Shown here: piece by piece, positions 32,502 through 45,917 of the stretch
Layout: every line of letters begins with the position of its first letter
Position numbering within the stretch: the stretch's first letter is position 1
NCBI RefSeq assembly: GCF_023856365.1
Contig: NW_026042775.1
Coordinates: forward strand, 36,203-100,202
Length of the DNA stretch: 64,000 bases
Reading direction: 5' to 3'
From: Brienomyrus brachyistius
Taxonomy: Eukaryota > Chordata > Actinopteri > Osteoglossiformes > Mormyridae
The notes under the pieces: generated by a model
The model's input: only the letters and a program-made list of their open reading frames with translations
Databases searched by the model: none
Told to the model about the DNA's origin: nothing
Position numbers and translations under genes: made by a program

Positions 32502-32759
32502 GATACATTAAAATATGTTAATAAAATCATTTATCTCACCTGTTCACTATCAGTGCCCTGGGATGTGAACACTAATTCATTGTTCTCCATCTAATCATTT
32601 TCTCTGTAGAATATCTTTCATAATTTATATTTCAGTTTCAAGAGTGACCTTTTCTTAGTCTTACTTACTTCAGTCAGAATAGATTCACTGTTTTGTTCTT
32701 CAGGTTTAAATGTGATATGTGTGACTGACAGACACACTGGTGTATTATATGTCTCACAG

Positions 32760-32961
32760 GTGGGAGCAGGTTCTGGATGCTGTACTGAAAGCTGGGACTG
32801 GTGTGTTTTACCTGATTTGCACCATCATCACCATTCAGCTGCACTGGACCTCCTGTAGAAAGCGGGAACCAATCAGAGAGAAGCAGAGGGTCTCCCTGGA
32901 TCAGAGGAAGCTGGCAGAGGAGATGACCTTCGTGGAGCAGAATGAGTCAGACGAGCTGTAA
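32760..32961 (+). CDS. Terminal exon with membrane segment (unit B)
   Basis: Same frame, stop and adjacent AATAAA as 6956-7157, with no change seen. Confidence 0.5.
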
Positions 32962-33504
32962 AATAAACGGTTATGCTAACTGCAGTGAGGCCTCTCTCAC
33001 TCAGCCCTGCTCAGTCTGTACAGTCATAGCATGAGAGTCAGTTAAACAGAGGGGATGATTATCTGCTGGCAACCTGTACAACCACGTATTGGCCACTTAT
33101 TCACAAGTGCTTTGCTGCCACCTGCTGGTTAATGTTTAATAATCGTTATCTTGTGAAGGTAAGACTGGTTTTTATTAAATTGTCTCTTGATTCTGAAAAA
33201 ATATGGTACTATGCAAAAGTCTTGGGCCATCAAAGAAAACGTTTAATGCTATTTAATTGGGTTGTGTATATTTGCTCAGAACAAAAACACAATTATCATA
33301 AAAATATATGCAAATTAAAAGTGACACAATAAAAACTAACAAGAATTTCTTCTTTTCTCCATAAAGTTACTGATGCCTTGTTGGATCGCTAGGTGAACCA
33401 CGCTTTGGATCCTAAACCTCTCCTCAGGGGCACCCCAGCCATTCCATGTATTTGTTAAATTCTGCCACCAGCTCACTTAATTAATTAATTAAATTAAACA
33501 AATG

Positions 33505-33791
33505 TGTCATGCCCGGCTCGTCCGCTCCTCCTGTGTGCCACGCCCCCTGATTACCCACGTGTTTTCTCCCGATTGTACCCAGCTGTATCTAGTTAATTTG
33601 CTCAGTCCTGTGTATTTCAGTCCGTGTCTTACCCGAGTCCTTTGTCCGTCATTGATGTCAGTTGATGTTCGTGCCCTCGTCCCTGAGATTAAACCCCTCG
33701 TTTGCCCTGATTCTCGGCTGTCTGCCTGCTTCTTACCCGCCTGCCCGCATGATCGCCGCTCTGCCCGCGATCGCTGCCGTCTCCCGTGACA
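33505..33791. mobile_element. Solo LTR (unit B)
   Basis: 287 bp with AAATG on both sides (33500-33504 and 33792-33796). One A/G difference from unit A near the 3' end, where B agrees with unit C. Confidence 0.85.
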
Positions 33792-34137
33792 AAATGTTAA
33801 TGATGCATTGATTAGCCATAGGAGTTGTGTTATAAAAAGATATAGGTCTATTGGATGGTTGGTGCAAATGTTTTACTAACTTTAGAAGAGATTTTGAAAT
33901 GACTGAGCTGCCACACTTTGACGGACAAAATATTATAATTCTAGACCAAGATGAAGATCATTTGAACATCATTTTCTTCGACAGCCCAAGACTTTTGTAC
34001 AGTTTTGTATGTGTCTTTTATACTGGTCATAATTTGTTTAAATACATGATTAATAAATTGATACTTTACAAAACATTTCATATTTTTCTGAAATTGGTAA
34101 TTATTAAAAATGAATTTCACAAACTTAAATGGTTTGG

Positions 34138-34259
34138 CTGCGATGGGCTGGCCCCCCATCCAGGTTTGTTCCCGTGCCCATTGCTTCCGGGATAGGCTCC
34201 GGACCCCCCACGACCCAGTAGGATAAGCGGTTTGGAAAATGGATGGATGGATGGATGGA
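34138..34259 (+). repeat. SINE-like 3' tail (unit B)
   Basis: Same as 8334-8455. Confidence 0.8.
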
Positions 34260-34344
34260 TAAATGGTTTGGAGTTTTTAGGTCACCCCTCCTCGTCAGAG
34301 CCCACCAATCAGGGACTCTTTAAAAGAGTGATGTAATCGGGAAC

Positions 34345-34606
34345 GCCCACTTTTCAATCTGCGGTACAAATACACCAGCTTGTCTCTGCTAACAACAGCC
34401 TGTGCATATCAGTTAAGGAGGAAACAGTACCACATACATATTGGCCAACATCAAATGAAAATGTAACACACGAAAACAGGACTGCCCACTTATCACTCTG
34501 CGTAAAATCACACCAGCTTGTCTCAGCTGACAGCAGCCTCACATATCAGCTAAGGAGGAAGACGGCATATCAAAAGTAAAAAGAAAGACACCATCAAATG
34601 AAAATA
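34345..34606 (+). repeat. Promoter-like imperfect tandem duplication (unit B)
   Basis: Same two diverged copies as 8541-8802, preceded by the CCAAT and TTTAAAAG boxes. Confidence 0.65.
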
Positions 34607-35734
34607 TCCCTGTGTGATCTATTGGTTTCTGCTTTCACTCCCATTAAATGACAGTAAGTCTAGTTGCTGTCCGTGGTGCTGAAAACCTGGATCAGTAAAT
34701 TCCAAATGAAACTTCTTTACCTGATTTAACTGTAACTCACTTATTTTGTTGGCAATGATGCTTTGTTGAGTCTAGAAAGGCGCAAAGTGGGTTTCAGATA
34801 AATTAAATGAAGTAGTTTTGCTTAAAAACCAAAAAGCTTTGAACAATCAGTTCAGCTTTGGACTGTAGTGCTTCACAAAAGTAAAATCCATCCAGTTAAA
34901 TCTCTTTATCCCCAAGTCAAGAAGATATCAAATGCAGAAGCACATTGTGGGAGATACAAGGTGCAGACACATTAAAAGCACTTTTTTTGTGTGAACATTA
35001 TAAAACAGATTGATACACATTAAGCAGTTTGTAACTTTACATCCAGACCTACATCAGTCAGAAAAAGCAGGCGATGACCATCCCATCCAGCAGCTTCATC
35101 TCTGATTGTACAGAATCCCATGTCAGCGTAACTTCTGAAGTCATGACTAAACTAATTTCCAGCTCTGCCTTCAGTTTCATCTGTTAAATTAAATTAGGAA
35201 CTAAACTAAACTAGGAGGGAAATATAGTCAAGCTACTTAAGTAGCCGAATTTTGTGTATCCACTAGAGGGCAGCCACACATAGATTCCCTTATGAATGGT
35301 TCTGATGCTTCCGGAAAGCACTGCACAGACACCCAGGTATGCCAGTGAGGAACGGATAAAGAGCAGACGGATCCAAATACTAGCTGTAATATATAGTATT
35401 TTCAATGAATTTAAACAAATTAATATAACAGTGTCAGAGTGTCAGATCCATGTGACTTTTTATGATTGAAGAACTTTGAAAGCCTGAATATAACTGAGGA
35501 GGCCCACGGACCCCATTATGTGTGAAACATCATTGTGGTGCTGAGAGAAACACAGGACTGCTGATAAGACCCAGATGAAGTGAATTACCTGACTTTGCCC
35601 CCACCCATCCCCCCCCCCCCAGGATACCCCCACCCCTGTCATACAGACACCTTCCTAACGGACCTCTTGATTTGTGCTGATCCACACATATGAAAAGGAC
35701 CTACTGCAGTGACATTTTAAAACTGTATAAAACA

Positions 35735-35844
35735 TAATAAAGACTGAAACAAAGGCCTGAGGTCAGACCCTCTGTATGTAGCACACAGTGTTTCTGCAGA
35801 GTCTCACACTCACATCCTGTATGACGACTTTTCTGCTTTTCAGA
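35735..35844 (+). repeat. Receptor 5'-flank module (unit B)
   Basis: Same as 9931-10040. Confidence 0.65.
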
Positions 35845-36280
35845 ATAAGTCTGATTTCACTGCTCTTTGCTCATTTGCAATATGAGGAAGTAACAGTTTA
35901 GAAAAGAACTAGACTTATTTGATTAATTTGTTTGTAGTTTAAACTCTGTGAGCATGAATGATTCACTGTGAAGACCAGCTATCAATAATTTTGCTATGAA
36001 ATCATGTTTCTAAAATGATAAGGTTCTAGATGAAATCAAAATATTTATTCCTGGTAAGAGCAGGACAACAGCAGCATCAAACTGTTTTCCTTTTAACAGA
36101 CAAGAAATAGACAGGAAATGCATCAGTGCACAAACAGTTTATGAAAATCAAAGATAGATGGATGATTTTTAAAACATTTAAAACCCACAAAAAGGGAGGC
36201 AGTGAGGTTAAGGAGAGTCAGGAAGTCAGTGTCAGTCTCCACAGATCTGAGGTCAGCGATACACACATAAGGCTCCTCTG

Positions 36281-36320
36281 ATGCTCCTCTTCATCCTCTT
36301 CTTCACTGATGGGCCTCCAG
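36281..36320 (+). CDS. Orphan signal-peptide exon (unit B)
   Basis: Identical to 10477-10516, with an intact leader and GTGAGG donor. The nearest D1 exons are at 29712 (upstream) and 49741 (13.4 kb downstream, in unit C). The phase would allow splicing to the unit C D1, but that exon has two stops. Confidence 0.65.
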
Positions 36321-37439
36321 GTGAGGATCACTTACTCTGGGACTCCACCATTCAGCGTAGTTAAGATGAAGATACATTTTGCACAATATACTTACTACAT
36401 CTGTTTGTTTATATTCATATTGTTCCATGAAGTTTGATCACTTCCCGATTATAGTCTGTGGTGGTAGCATGTTGACCGACTGATTTTAGAATTGACTGCA
36501 GTCTTCTTTGTGTCCACTATGTGGCAGCAGTATAAAGGAAATATCTTATTCTGTCACAGCTGCTGGTGTGTGTAAAAATTCATACTCTGATAACAAGTAA
36601 TTCTGCCTCCAACTGTTTGTCAGGGACCTGGGCAGGAATGAATTACATGCCGACTGTACATACAACAGAGATAGGCTCCTGGGAGAACTTTGCCAGAAGT
36701 TGAAACACGACTTTAAGAATGACACTGATACAGAGTACTCAGCTGTTTGGTTGAAACTAAATCTTGGTCTGGATTTTTACATTCTGGACCTGAACTACCC
36801 ACTGCTGCACTGACCCCCACCTTCTTCTTTTTTTTTCCCTTTGTCCTGTCCGGCAGCTTTAGCAGAATCATGGTCTGAATGCACTGCTGTGACAAACATG
36901 TTTGCTTTACCATGAGGGGTTCTATAAACTCTGTATAGGCCTCTCATGTTGATCGATTTCATTTTTTAAATTAAAAAAATTTATTTATTTCATTTTTAAC
37001 ACGTAAAGTATTGCAGTGGGTGAGCTGGCCGAAGAGGATGGACAGATTAGGAGGGAAAAAAAGAAGGAAAATGAAGGAAAAAGAAGAAAGGAGCAAGTGA
37101 GATGAAATGAAAGTTTTTAGCGGGTGTCTCTAACTTTGCTCTGCCATTGCATGCACACCACTTCCAGGGCCAGCCTTGCTCTCACGCTGATATACTGTCA
37201 GATTATGCACATCTTATATGTTGTTTTAACCCTTAGCGTATTAGTAAAGGCAGTTTTGTACTTACTTGATGTGATGGTCCACTTTACTGTGGCCTTGAGC
37301 CACATTAGAAATTTATTTCTGATATATTTAACTTAATCCTCATTTTTCTTTTGCCCATGAGCACGAAACAGCTAAATAATTAGCATGATGCAGAAGTTAT
37401 TCTCAGACAAGCACTTAATCTAAAAAGCAGAAATGTCAT

Positions 37440-37639
37440 CATACACGATGTGAGGGTGAGACTGCAGACACACTGTGTGCTGCATACAGAGGGTCTGACC
37501 TCAGGCCTTTGTGTCAGTTGTTATTATGTTTGATTTGTGATTCTCACCTGGAGGCCCATCAGCGGATGAAGAGGAGCATCAGAGGAGCCTTATGTGTGTC
37601 TCACTGACCTCAGATCTGCGCAGACTGGCACTTACTTCC
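37440..37639 (-). pseudogene. Inverted damaged signal exon and 5' module (unit B)
   Basis: The exon remnant lies at 37548-37579 with the same 8-base loss and early TGA as in unit A. Confidence 0.7.
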
Positions 37640-37874
37640 TGATTCTCCATAACTTTGCTGTTTCTCTGTCTTTATCTGTTACTCAGGAGTCCTGAAGTCC
37701 AATGAAAAATCCGCTTTCTCCTGTCTATTTGGCTGATACAAGTTCTGCTCACTTCTGCTTGGGTTGCATGGATCACCAGCCACTTGTCACCAACTAACAG
37801 ACCACAGCCTACCTGACCAATGTCATAACTGGTGCACCTAGGTATAAAATTTAGTCTCACTGTCTCCAAAAAAG

Positions 37875-38224
37875 GTCACTGTCTGGAACCCCATGGAACC
37901 ACATTTTTGATTCCTTAGACAAGAGCATCCTGAGCAGCTGCATCACGGTCTGAATTGGGAACTGCCTCGCCTCAGATCATAAGACCAGCGGATAGTGAGG
38001 ATAGCTGAGAAGATTATTAGAGTCTCTCTCCCCTCCATCATGGACATTCACATCACACGCTCCATCCGCAAAGCCACCAACATTGTGGATGACCGCACCC
38101 ACCCCTCACATAATCTTTTCACTCTGGCATCTGGAAAAGCATTCAGGCCTCCACAACCAGACTCAGAAACATGGCGCCTGACTACTGAACTCTCAGGGAC
38201 TGATCTGATACCACACACAACACA
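37875..38224 (+). mobile_element. LINE ORF2 C-terminal relic (unit B)
   Basis: Same as 12071-12420. Confidence 0.65.
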
Positions 38225-38816
38225 CACACACATACAGCTGTGTAATCATATCTTCGTGGGGACTCTCCATTCATTTCTATGGGGAAAACTGTAATCCCAA
38301 CATGACAACTTTAACCCCTACCAACCCCTAACCTTAACCATATGTAACCAAACCAAATACAAGACTTTTGGCATTTTTAGTTTTTTGACTGTATTTACAG
38401 ATCTTTGTGAGTACCTGAAAATGCCCCCCAAAACATCAAAATAACGGGGTTTTTGTCACATTGTGGGGGACATTTGGTCCCCACAATGTAATATACACCT
38501 ACTCCACACACACACACACACACACAGATTAGGTATTTGAATCTTTGTGGAGATTCTCCATTCATTTGTATGGGCGTAACCCCAATCCTAACTATGGCAA
38601 CCTTAAACATTGCAGTAGTTACCAAGCAGTAACAGTAAGCAACCAAACAAAATGCAAGACTTTTTGAATTATTCATTTGACTGCATTCACAGAATTTAAT
38701 AAAATTCAGTATCTTACTTTCGGGACCGAAAACATGTCCCTACAAAGTCAAAATAACATGTTTTTATAGCACTATGTACATAACCACCCACCCAAACGCG
38801 CGCACACACACACACA
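38217..38816. repeat. Paired dispersed repeat with CA runs (unit B)
   Basis: Same as 12413-13012. Confidence 0.6.
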
Positions 38817-39511
38817 AACAGGCCTACCTACAGTATACCCTCCATAGATTCCTGAATGAAATATCTGTAAAGCAGTTATTATGGCATGGCGTTTGCTTTG
38901 AACATGCAGTTTTTAAGAATATTGCGCTAATTCTAAACGAAAGACTGCACTAATTCTAAAATAGCTATATAAGAACTTTATTTACCATTAAATAAATTAT
39001 AAATCAAACCAAAATTTAGTCTCTCAAAAAACTTGTATATGACATATCTTTGTTCACATTATGAGAAATTAAAAACACCAGGACACAGAATGTGAATAAC
39101 AAGAACTATAGTGTTCTTTCTCAAAAGCAGACCTACCAACGTGGCTAAAATGCTAATTGCGTTCACCAGCTGTGGAAAAAAAACAGCGGGGCACCCCAAA
39201 CATCGCGGTATTACGTATTACCGTAATACTGCATAGCAAAGACATAATGTCATAAAAAAATTACAGTCAGTATTAATAGACAGAACTGCGTGGTTTCCCA
39301 TTGACAAGTAGATACATGGTTTACGGGCTTGAAGGCGGTTAGATCAACAAATCCAATCACGCTCAGCCAAAACAAGCACGAGCTAAACATACTACTATTG
39401 ATTGGTTCACCTTCAAATTCGTCCCGCCCTGACAATTAATTCTCGTTTTCATTCGTTGAAAATGGCGTCAGTACATATCTTCATCCTTTCGACCAATGAA
39501 AAATTTCGCTG

Positions 39512-39525
39512 GTTTCCATAGAAAC
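39512..39525 (+). promoter_or_regulatory. RFX X-box (unit B)
   Basis: GTTTCCATAGAAAC, 40 bp before the candidate start codon. Confidence 0.5.
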
Positions 39526-39565
39526 AAAATCAGTGCAGTTTGAACATAAACTTTCTGACAGAGCG

Positions 39566-40557
39566 ATGGCGCAGCGGTGAGAAGCATCTCTTCGTATGTT
39601 TCTTGCTATTTCTTCAGATTATGTTTTGTTAGCATAGTTAATTATATATTTCATTGTATGTCGTGATATAGTTCATGCAAATATTGCCGCAAAATATAAT
39701 TGAAATATATTTAAAATTAGTAGCTTAAACTGTAGATGCTGTGGCCATTTTTCGTAATGTGATTGTTTATATTTAAATTGTAAGAGAAAATAATTGTGTT
39801 AAACTTAAAAACAACAAGCCTTATGGTTGATATGATTGGTTTTACTCATCCGGTCTGTCGTAATGCGTTTCATCTGAAGATGTTATTCTGAAAAGAGCCC
39901 CTATACGTTTACTTTTTAAATGTCCCATGTTGTTGAAGTAAGATTAACCGTTTGCTGGGTTCATTACCATGGCGATGTTATAACGTACCGAAGCAGCGTC
40001 CTGATTTCGCCAGCGTTACTGTATAGGTTGTGAAACAGTTTTAGCAATTTGGCCGCTTCTATCGGAGTAGCCTCGATGCCACGAGCAGCCAATGAAGGCT
40101 CCATCCCTTTCCATAGGCATTCTTGGTGAATAGCATTTAGCAAATGTCTGGAGTACGTTGAAAATACAGTGTCTAGTTTGGCTTTGAGAGTATCACAGAC
40201 GGCTAGTTAATTATGTTAACCAGAATGAAAATTCCGAAAGCTGTTTCCTGGACCAACGACCAGCACTGGGGAGCCTGGGACCTGTGGGACGAGGTGATCG
40301 ACTGGGGAGAGAGGAAAGGTTTGGAGGAGTGCTCACCAGCGACACCCCCCACTGTCCAGGCTGGGGAGGTTATGGGGGGACTGGGAGGTGTGACGGACTG
40401 GTGTAAGGGAGGGGAGGGTGTGAGAGTGATAGGCAATGCTGGCATTGTTTCTGAGACTCTTCAGAGAGGAAACTGGCGGTGTAGAGATAGATGTGGGTCT
40501 GGTATAGATAGAAGATGTAGAAGTGGTGGAAAATTAATATTAAAGTTGAGCTTGTAG
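39566..40557 (+). CDS. Candidate two-exon gene (unit B)
   Basis: Exon 1 is 39566-39576 and exon 2 is 40224-40557. Coding bases and both splice sites are as in unit A. The intron is 2 bp shorter (CACA to CA near 40165). Confidence 0.4.
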
Positions 40558-40719
40558 AGCTCTTGACACAGAGAAGAGCCAAAATACAAGGAAGATGAAG
40601 CTGTGGTTCTTCTGCTGCTGTTTGGGGAACATTAAATGTTTGAAACAGTATCAAAGATAATGAATTAAGTGTGCTAAATTTTGAGATGTATAGTGGAATG
40701 TTTATTAACAATTGTTAAT

Positions 40720-41836
40720 GTGGCGCCCCTGAACCCCCTCGGTTGGCCGCCCCTGCCGGTTGTGTGGGGTCGGGGATGAGGACTAATCGGGGCCAGTCGG
40801 GGATCTGGCCCCGGTGCCGGGGGGGCCCACTCCTGCACGCCCTTATTGCTCCCCTGGGCCGGACACCACATTTCATACAACACTAGAGCTTTGAGGGGCA
40901 GTGGGGAGGTTTTACTTGCACATTAGACACCACATGACACTAGGGCTGAGGAGGTGGGTATAGGCAGGTGGGGTTCTGCCGTCTGCCAGCGGTGGGGTGC
41001 CCGTGCCTCGACTGTTCACCTGCTTTTTGCACTTTAGTTATATACACAGTCCATGCTACATTAGGGCCTTGGGGTGCAGGGAGGGGGATGGGGGACTCTG
41101 CCATCTGCCAGTGGTGGGACCCTCATACTCGAACTGCACCCACTAATTTTAATGCATTGTAGACATAAACACACAACTCTCTCACACTTGTACATGCACA
41201 CTTCACATTAACATGGGACGGGGAATCAGTGGGGGCTGAGGGGTCCCCCCTAACTCTCTGTCTCTGGCCCTGCGCGTGTGGGGTGGCCCAGCAGGTAGAA
41301 GATGGCCCTGGCCGGTGTGGGCCGTCTCCTCTTGTGGGCTGCGGGCTGGGTGGTCCTTGGCTCTGCTGCGCCGTGGTGGGGCCCTGGCAGGCGGTCCGGG
41401 GTATCTAGGGATGCTCTGAGCCCTTCTAGGCGAATTGTAGGGTTCGGTCTGGGCTGGGCGGGGGGTCTGCCGCTCCCCAGTTGACGCAGGTCCGCTCCTG
41501 GGTGGTGGGGGGGGGGGGGGACGTGCCGGGTCGCTACAGTGGGCGGTGATCCGTCCTGCCGGGGAGCGGGCTGGGGGGACCGTCCGCCAGGGGAGTGTTC
41601 CCGGTTAATGGGGCCCTTTGGCCCTGGACCCGCTTCCCTCGGTGGAGGGCTTGCGGGAGGGACTGGGGGGCTCGCTGTCTGTCCCCCCTCTGCGGACCTC
41701 CTTTTACAGGGGTTGGGCCCCCCTTAGTCCCTCGTGGGCTCCCTCTCGGGTTGGGCGGGTGGTTGTCTTGTGGACATATGGCCATGGGCCGTGTGTTTCT
41801 TATGGTTGTTTGTACTCTGTATTCCCCTACACTTTA
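40720..41836. repeat. GC-rich dispersed repeat with 55-bp deletion (unit B)
   Basis: Matches 14918-16090 except for a 55-bp loss between two G-runs at about 41507-41520, where units A and C keep a GTGCACTTTGTTTGTATGGG block. The ends of the deletion lie in G-homopolymers, which suggests slippage or microhomology repair. Confidence 0.6.
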
Positions 41837-43251
41837 TTTTCTCCATCCCACCTTTACATCTCCAGCCCGCTGTTCCTGGGAAAAGCCACCTGCCAATCAT
41901 CCTTGGAGCAGCAGTCATTCTCAGGATCTCCTACATCACAGATCACCTAATAAACACAGGACCTGTCGACGACTGGAGAAAAGGAGAAACGCTGAAGCAC
42001 ACTGGGCATTTTGGAAGCATTTCATCATAATAAATTACCTTTGCCTTTACAGTTTCTGTGTACAGTTTCATTATAGTAAATTGCACTTAGTTGTGATTAC
42101 TCAGTTACAAAGACAATGGGTCACTCTATAATGGGTGATGGTATGCTTTTAGCTGTGCTTCCACAGGTTGTATCTGCCTTAGTAAATGACTAAATGTCTT
42201 TTTCACAAGTGATTTTGATTATGTTTGTAGAATTAAATTAAAGGTAAACCTGTACATTGGTTAAAATAACATCTGACTGCTACAATAATACATCATACAG
42301 CGTCTTTTGTACTAATGTGCTACCTTGAGACATTCAGGTTGTATAATGAACAATTTTAATAAGAATTGTGTTAAGTAATTAACTTTCAAAATCTATCAAT
42401 ACCATGCAAAAGTGTAAAGTCAAATTTATGAGATACTTATTACAATAAACGGAAGTAGTCTGTACCCATTTAAAGAGGCTTTACATCATACAGCTTCTTA
42501 TACTGGTCTGGTTGGTGGGTATAAAGGATCAATTAGAAATCTTCCTCCTCCAAATGTATCATATCATTTCATGAGTTTTGGTAGAGTGGGGGTAGCAGGA
42601 TAATAATAGGATTTACTGGTTATTTTTGATACGATAAAATCGCAAGACGCAGAAAAATAAAAATTTGTGTATGGTCAGAATTATCAGTGGTAGGAGATTT
42701 TGTCCCTACTACCATCTGGGAAAAGAACATTCTGGTGCTTATCTGTGAAGAAGCAATTTCAGGAGATATAAATCCTTGCAAAAAGTAGTCTCCCACTCTA
42801 TAAATAGGGTGCAATTTGTTTTTTCACGCAGTGGAAATGGAAATGTTTTTTTAATGTTGATGACGACTGTAACTGGTCAAAAGGTGGCGCCAAAGATCCC
42901 CAGTAATGCATCGCCCATTAATGTACAGATATCCCCCTGCCTCACCATGCATGACTCCTCCAATGGTGCTGATGTTTAACAGTACATTCATCCTAACTAT
43001 ACAATTTGATATCTGGTATCGTCCTGTCAGTTTTAACCCATTTCTAAGTCCCGTATGGTTTAGGTAGCTTTTTTTCCAAAATGATGACCATGAAATTCAG
43101 CACATATAACAAATATTGAACTATAGGCATTAATTGAAATGCTCTCTCTCACAGACACACACATATTAGATGTCTATGTCTTTGAAATTGTTTAATACGA
43201 ATTAATCTGTTTTATAATGTTCACACAAAAAAAGCTTTTGTGTTCACATTT

Positions 43252-44645
43252 TACAACCCCAAATCAGAAAAAGTTGGGATGGTATGTAAAATGAAAATCA
43301 AACTGAAAACAGCACTTTGTTAAATTATCTTTGACCTGTATTACATTGAAAACAATACAACAGCACTGAATTTCATTGTTCTTTTTCAAACACGTATTCC
43401 AATTTTGGTTCTTAGAACACATTTCAAAAAAAGTTGGGACAGTAAAGCATTTAGTACTTTGTAATGTCGCCATTCCTTTTCACAACACTTAAAAGGCATT
43501 TAGGGACTGAAGACACCAAGTGATGTAGTGTTTCAGGTGTAATTTTGTCCCATTCTTCCTGCAAACAAGTCTTAAAGCGGACAACAGTACGGGGTCTTCG
43601 TTGTCACATATTGCGCTTCAAAATGAACCACACATTCTCTATTGGAGACAGGTCGGGACTGCAGGCAGTCAAGTACCCATACCCTCTTCCTCCACAGCCA
43701 GGACTTTGTAATGTGTGCAGAATGTGGTTTCGCATTGTTTGTTGAAAAATGCATGGGCTTCCCTGGAAAAAATGTCTTCTTGAAGGTAACATATTGTGCT
43801 CCAAAATCTCTATGTACTTTTCAGCATTAATGGTGCCATCACAGAACTGCAAGTTACCTTTGCCAAGGGCACTGACACAACCCCATACCATGACAGACCC
43901 TGGCTTTTGGACTTATTGCTGGTAACAGTCTGGGTGATCCTTTTCTTCTTTGGTCTGTAGCACACGGCATCCATTTCTCACAAAAAATACCTGAAATACT
44001 GATTCATCTGACCACAGTACACGTTTTCACTGTGTGATGGTCCAACTCAGATGCGTTCTGAGCCCAGAGAAGCCGACGGCGCTTCTGGACACTGTTAAGA
44101 TGGGGCTTGCTTTTGGCACAGTACAGTTTTAACTGGCATTTGTGGATGTAACTACGTATTGTGGTACTTGACAAAGGTTTGCCAAAGTAGTCATATGTGG
44201 TCATATCGCTTATAGATGAATGACGATTCTTGATGCAGTGGGATGCTGAGGGATCGGAGATCACGGTAGTTCAACTTAGGCTTGCTTCCTTGTCCTTTAC
44301 GCACTGAAATTGCTTCAGATTCCTTCAATCTTTTAATTATGGTATGCACTGATGAAGGTGAAATATCCAAATCTCTTCCTGTCGTTCTTTGAGGAACATT
44401 GTTTTTAAACATTTCAATAATTTTCTCACGTATTTGTGCTGCTTTTGTACCAAATCATAATTACAATCACCTGTTGACATCACTTGTTTCAAATCACATC
44501 ATTATTTAACCAATTTACCTCACTACTGGCCCTAAATCGCTCCTGTCCCAACTTTTTTGGAAATGTGTTGCAAGAACCAAAATTGGAATACGTGTTTATT
44601 TTGAGGAATACAATGAAATTCATGAGGAACACATTAAATAATGTG
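43252..44645 (-). mobile_element. Tc1/mariner-family transposon (unit B)
   Basis: Same as 17506-18919, but 20 bp (ATTATTTAATGTGTTCCTCG) are missing from the left terminal repeat at about 43367. Units A and C keep them. Confidence 0.88.
43572..44456 (-). pseudogene. Tc1/mariner transposase, frameshifted (unit B)
   Basis: Same frame breaks as in unit A, plus a few substitutions (for example GRP to GSP just before CIFQQ). Confidence 0.88.
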
Positions 44646-45216
44646 ATGGGGGTAACACAATAAATTCAAGATTTTTATTTGTCGTACAAATGTAGTGGTA
44701 CACTGGCAGCGAAATGAAATTGTCGTTACTCCAGTCGGTGTAATAAACACACTAGTAAAAGGACATCAAAATTAAACAACATGAATTAACTGAAACTACA
44801 GAAAGATAATAAGAAAATATAACAATAAAAGGTATATAAAAAGTAAAGATGAAAATGTATAAAAAATATGTAGAAATGTTTAAAGTACAGATTGTAGTTA
44901 TAGCATATTTTAGCTTTTAATCTGTGATGTTAATGATCCTACTGGCCGGGGGTAGAAGCTTCTCCTCGGCCTCTCAGTCCCGGCCATAAGGCCCCGGGGA
45001 CTTATGCAGGGCGGCAGTTCTGTCCTGGTGATTCTCTGGGCGCATCGTATCACCCTCAGCGGGACTCGGCGGCCCTCAGAGCTGGAGCTGCCGTACCGAG
45101 CAGTTATGCTCCCGGAGAGCACAGATCCCACATTGCCGCTGTAGAAGGTTTTTTGTGGCACAGACGAGAGTCTGTATTTCCACAGCTGCCTCACATGATA
45201 CACTCACTGTCAGGCT
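44646..45216 (-). mobile_element. LINE tail relic (unit B)
   Basis: Same as 18920-19490, with coding remnants at 44910-45203. Confidence 0.6.
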
Positions 45217-45917
45217 TTCAGCACTAAAGTTACAGATTACTGGGTGGCCGAGAGGTCTGTGAAATTTGGAGGGTCAGTAGCTTGCCTGGGAAGCCTTAGC
45301 ATTCAGCGAAAACTGAACAGAGAGCCCTGTAGCAGGGTTGTCTAATTTGTTTAGCTGGCTGGCATAAGATTTTCAGTTTGAAACAAGTATGCACACAGAT
45401 TTACATGTACGTAACAGTTTTATTACCTTGTAAATAGTTTGCAGGGTTTTCAAAGTACCCCAGTGCATTTGATATAGCGAATTTTAGGTTTATAATGAAA
45501 TAATATAGATTTGCCCTAAGATTTAATAAGATTTCTTGCGTGAGCGTGAGAGTCTGAAGGTGTGAGTGTCACACCAGATGGGTGAGAGCTGGCAACCCTG
45601 GCTCTGTTCAGTAGCCTCAGAAATTCTTTCGAACTTTCCAAACACAGCTGATGGAAATCAATGGACGCAAAGGTTCTCAGTGACCATTTTAGCTTGTTTT
45701 TAGACTAAAGGCCTATGATGGATCTTTGGAATGTTGCGGAGATACGAATGCTGAGGACAGCATACTTTGTGCTGTGAGTGTTATGTTAACCATGTAAACA
45801 AAGAGGAAGTACACAGTCCAACCAGGTACTATATTGAAATGCTAACAAGTTTTTAAATATTTTTATTCAAGTGACTTTAAGTCTGGATAATGTTTTTAAT
45901 GGTTGGCAACGTGTGTA

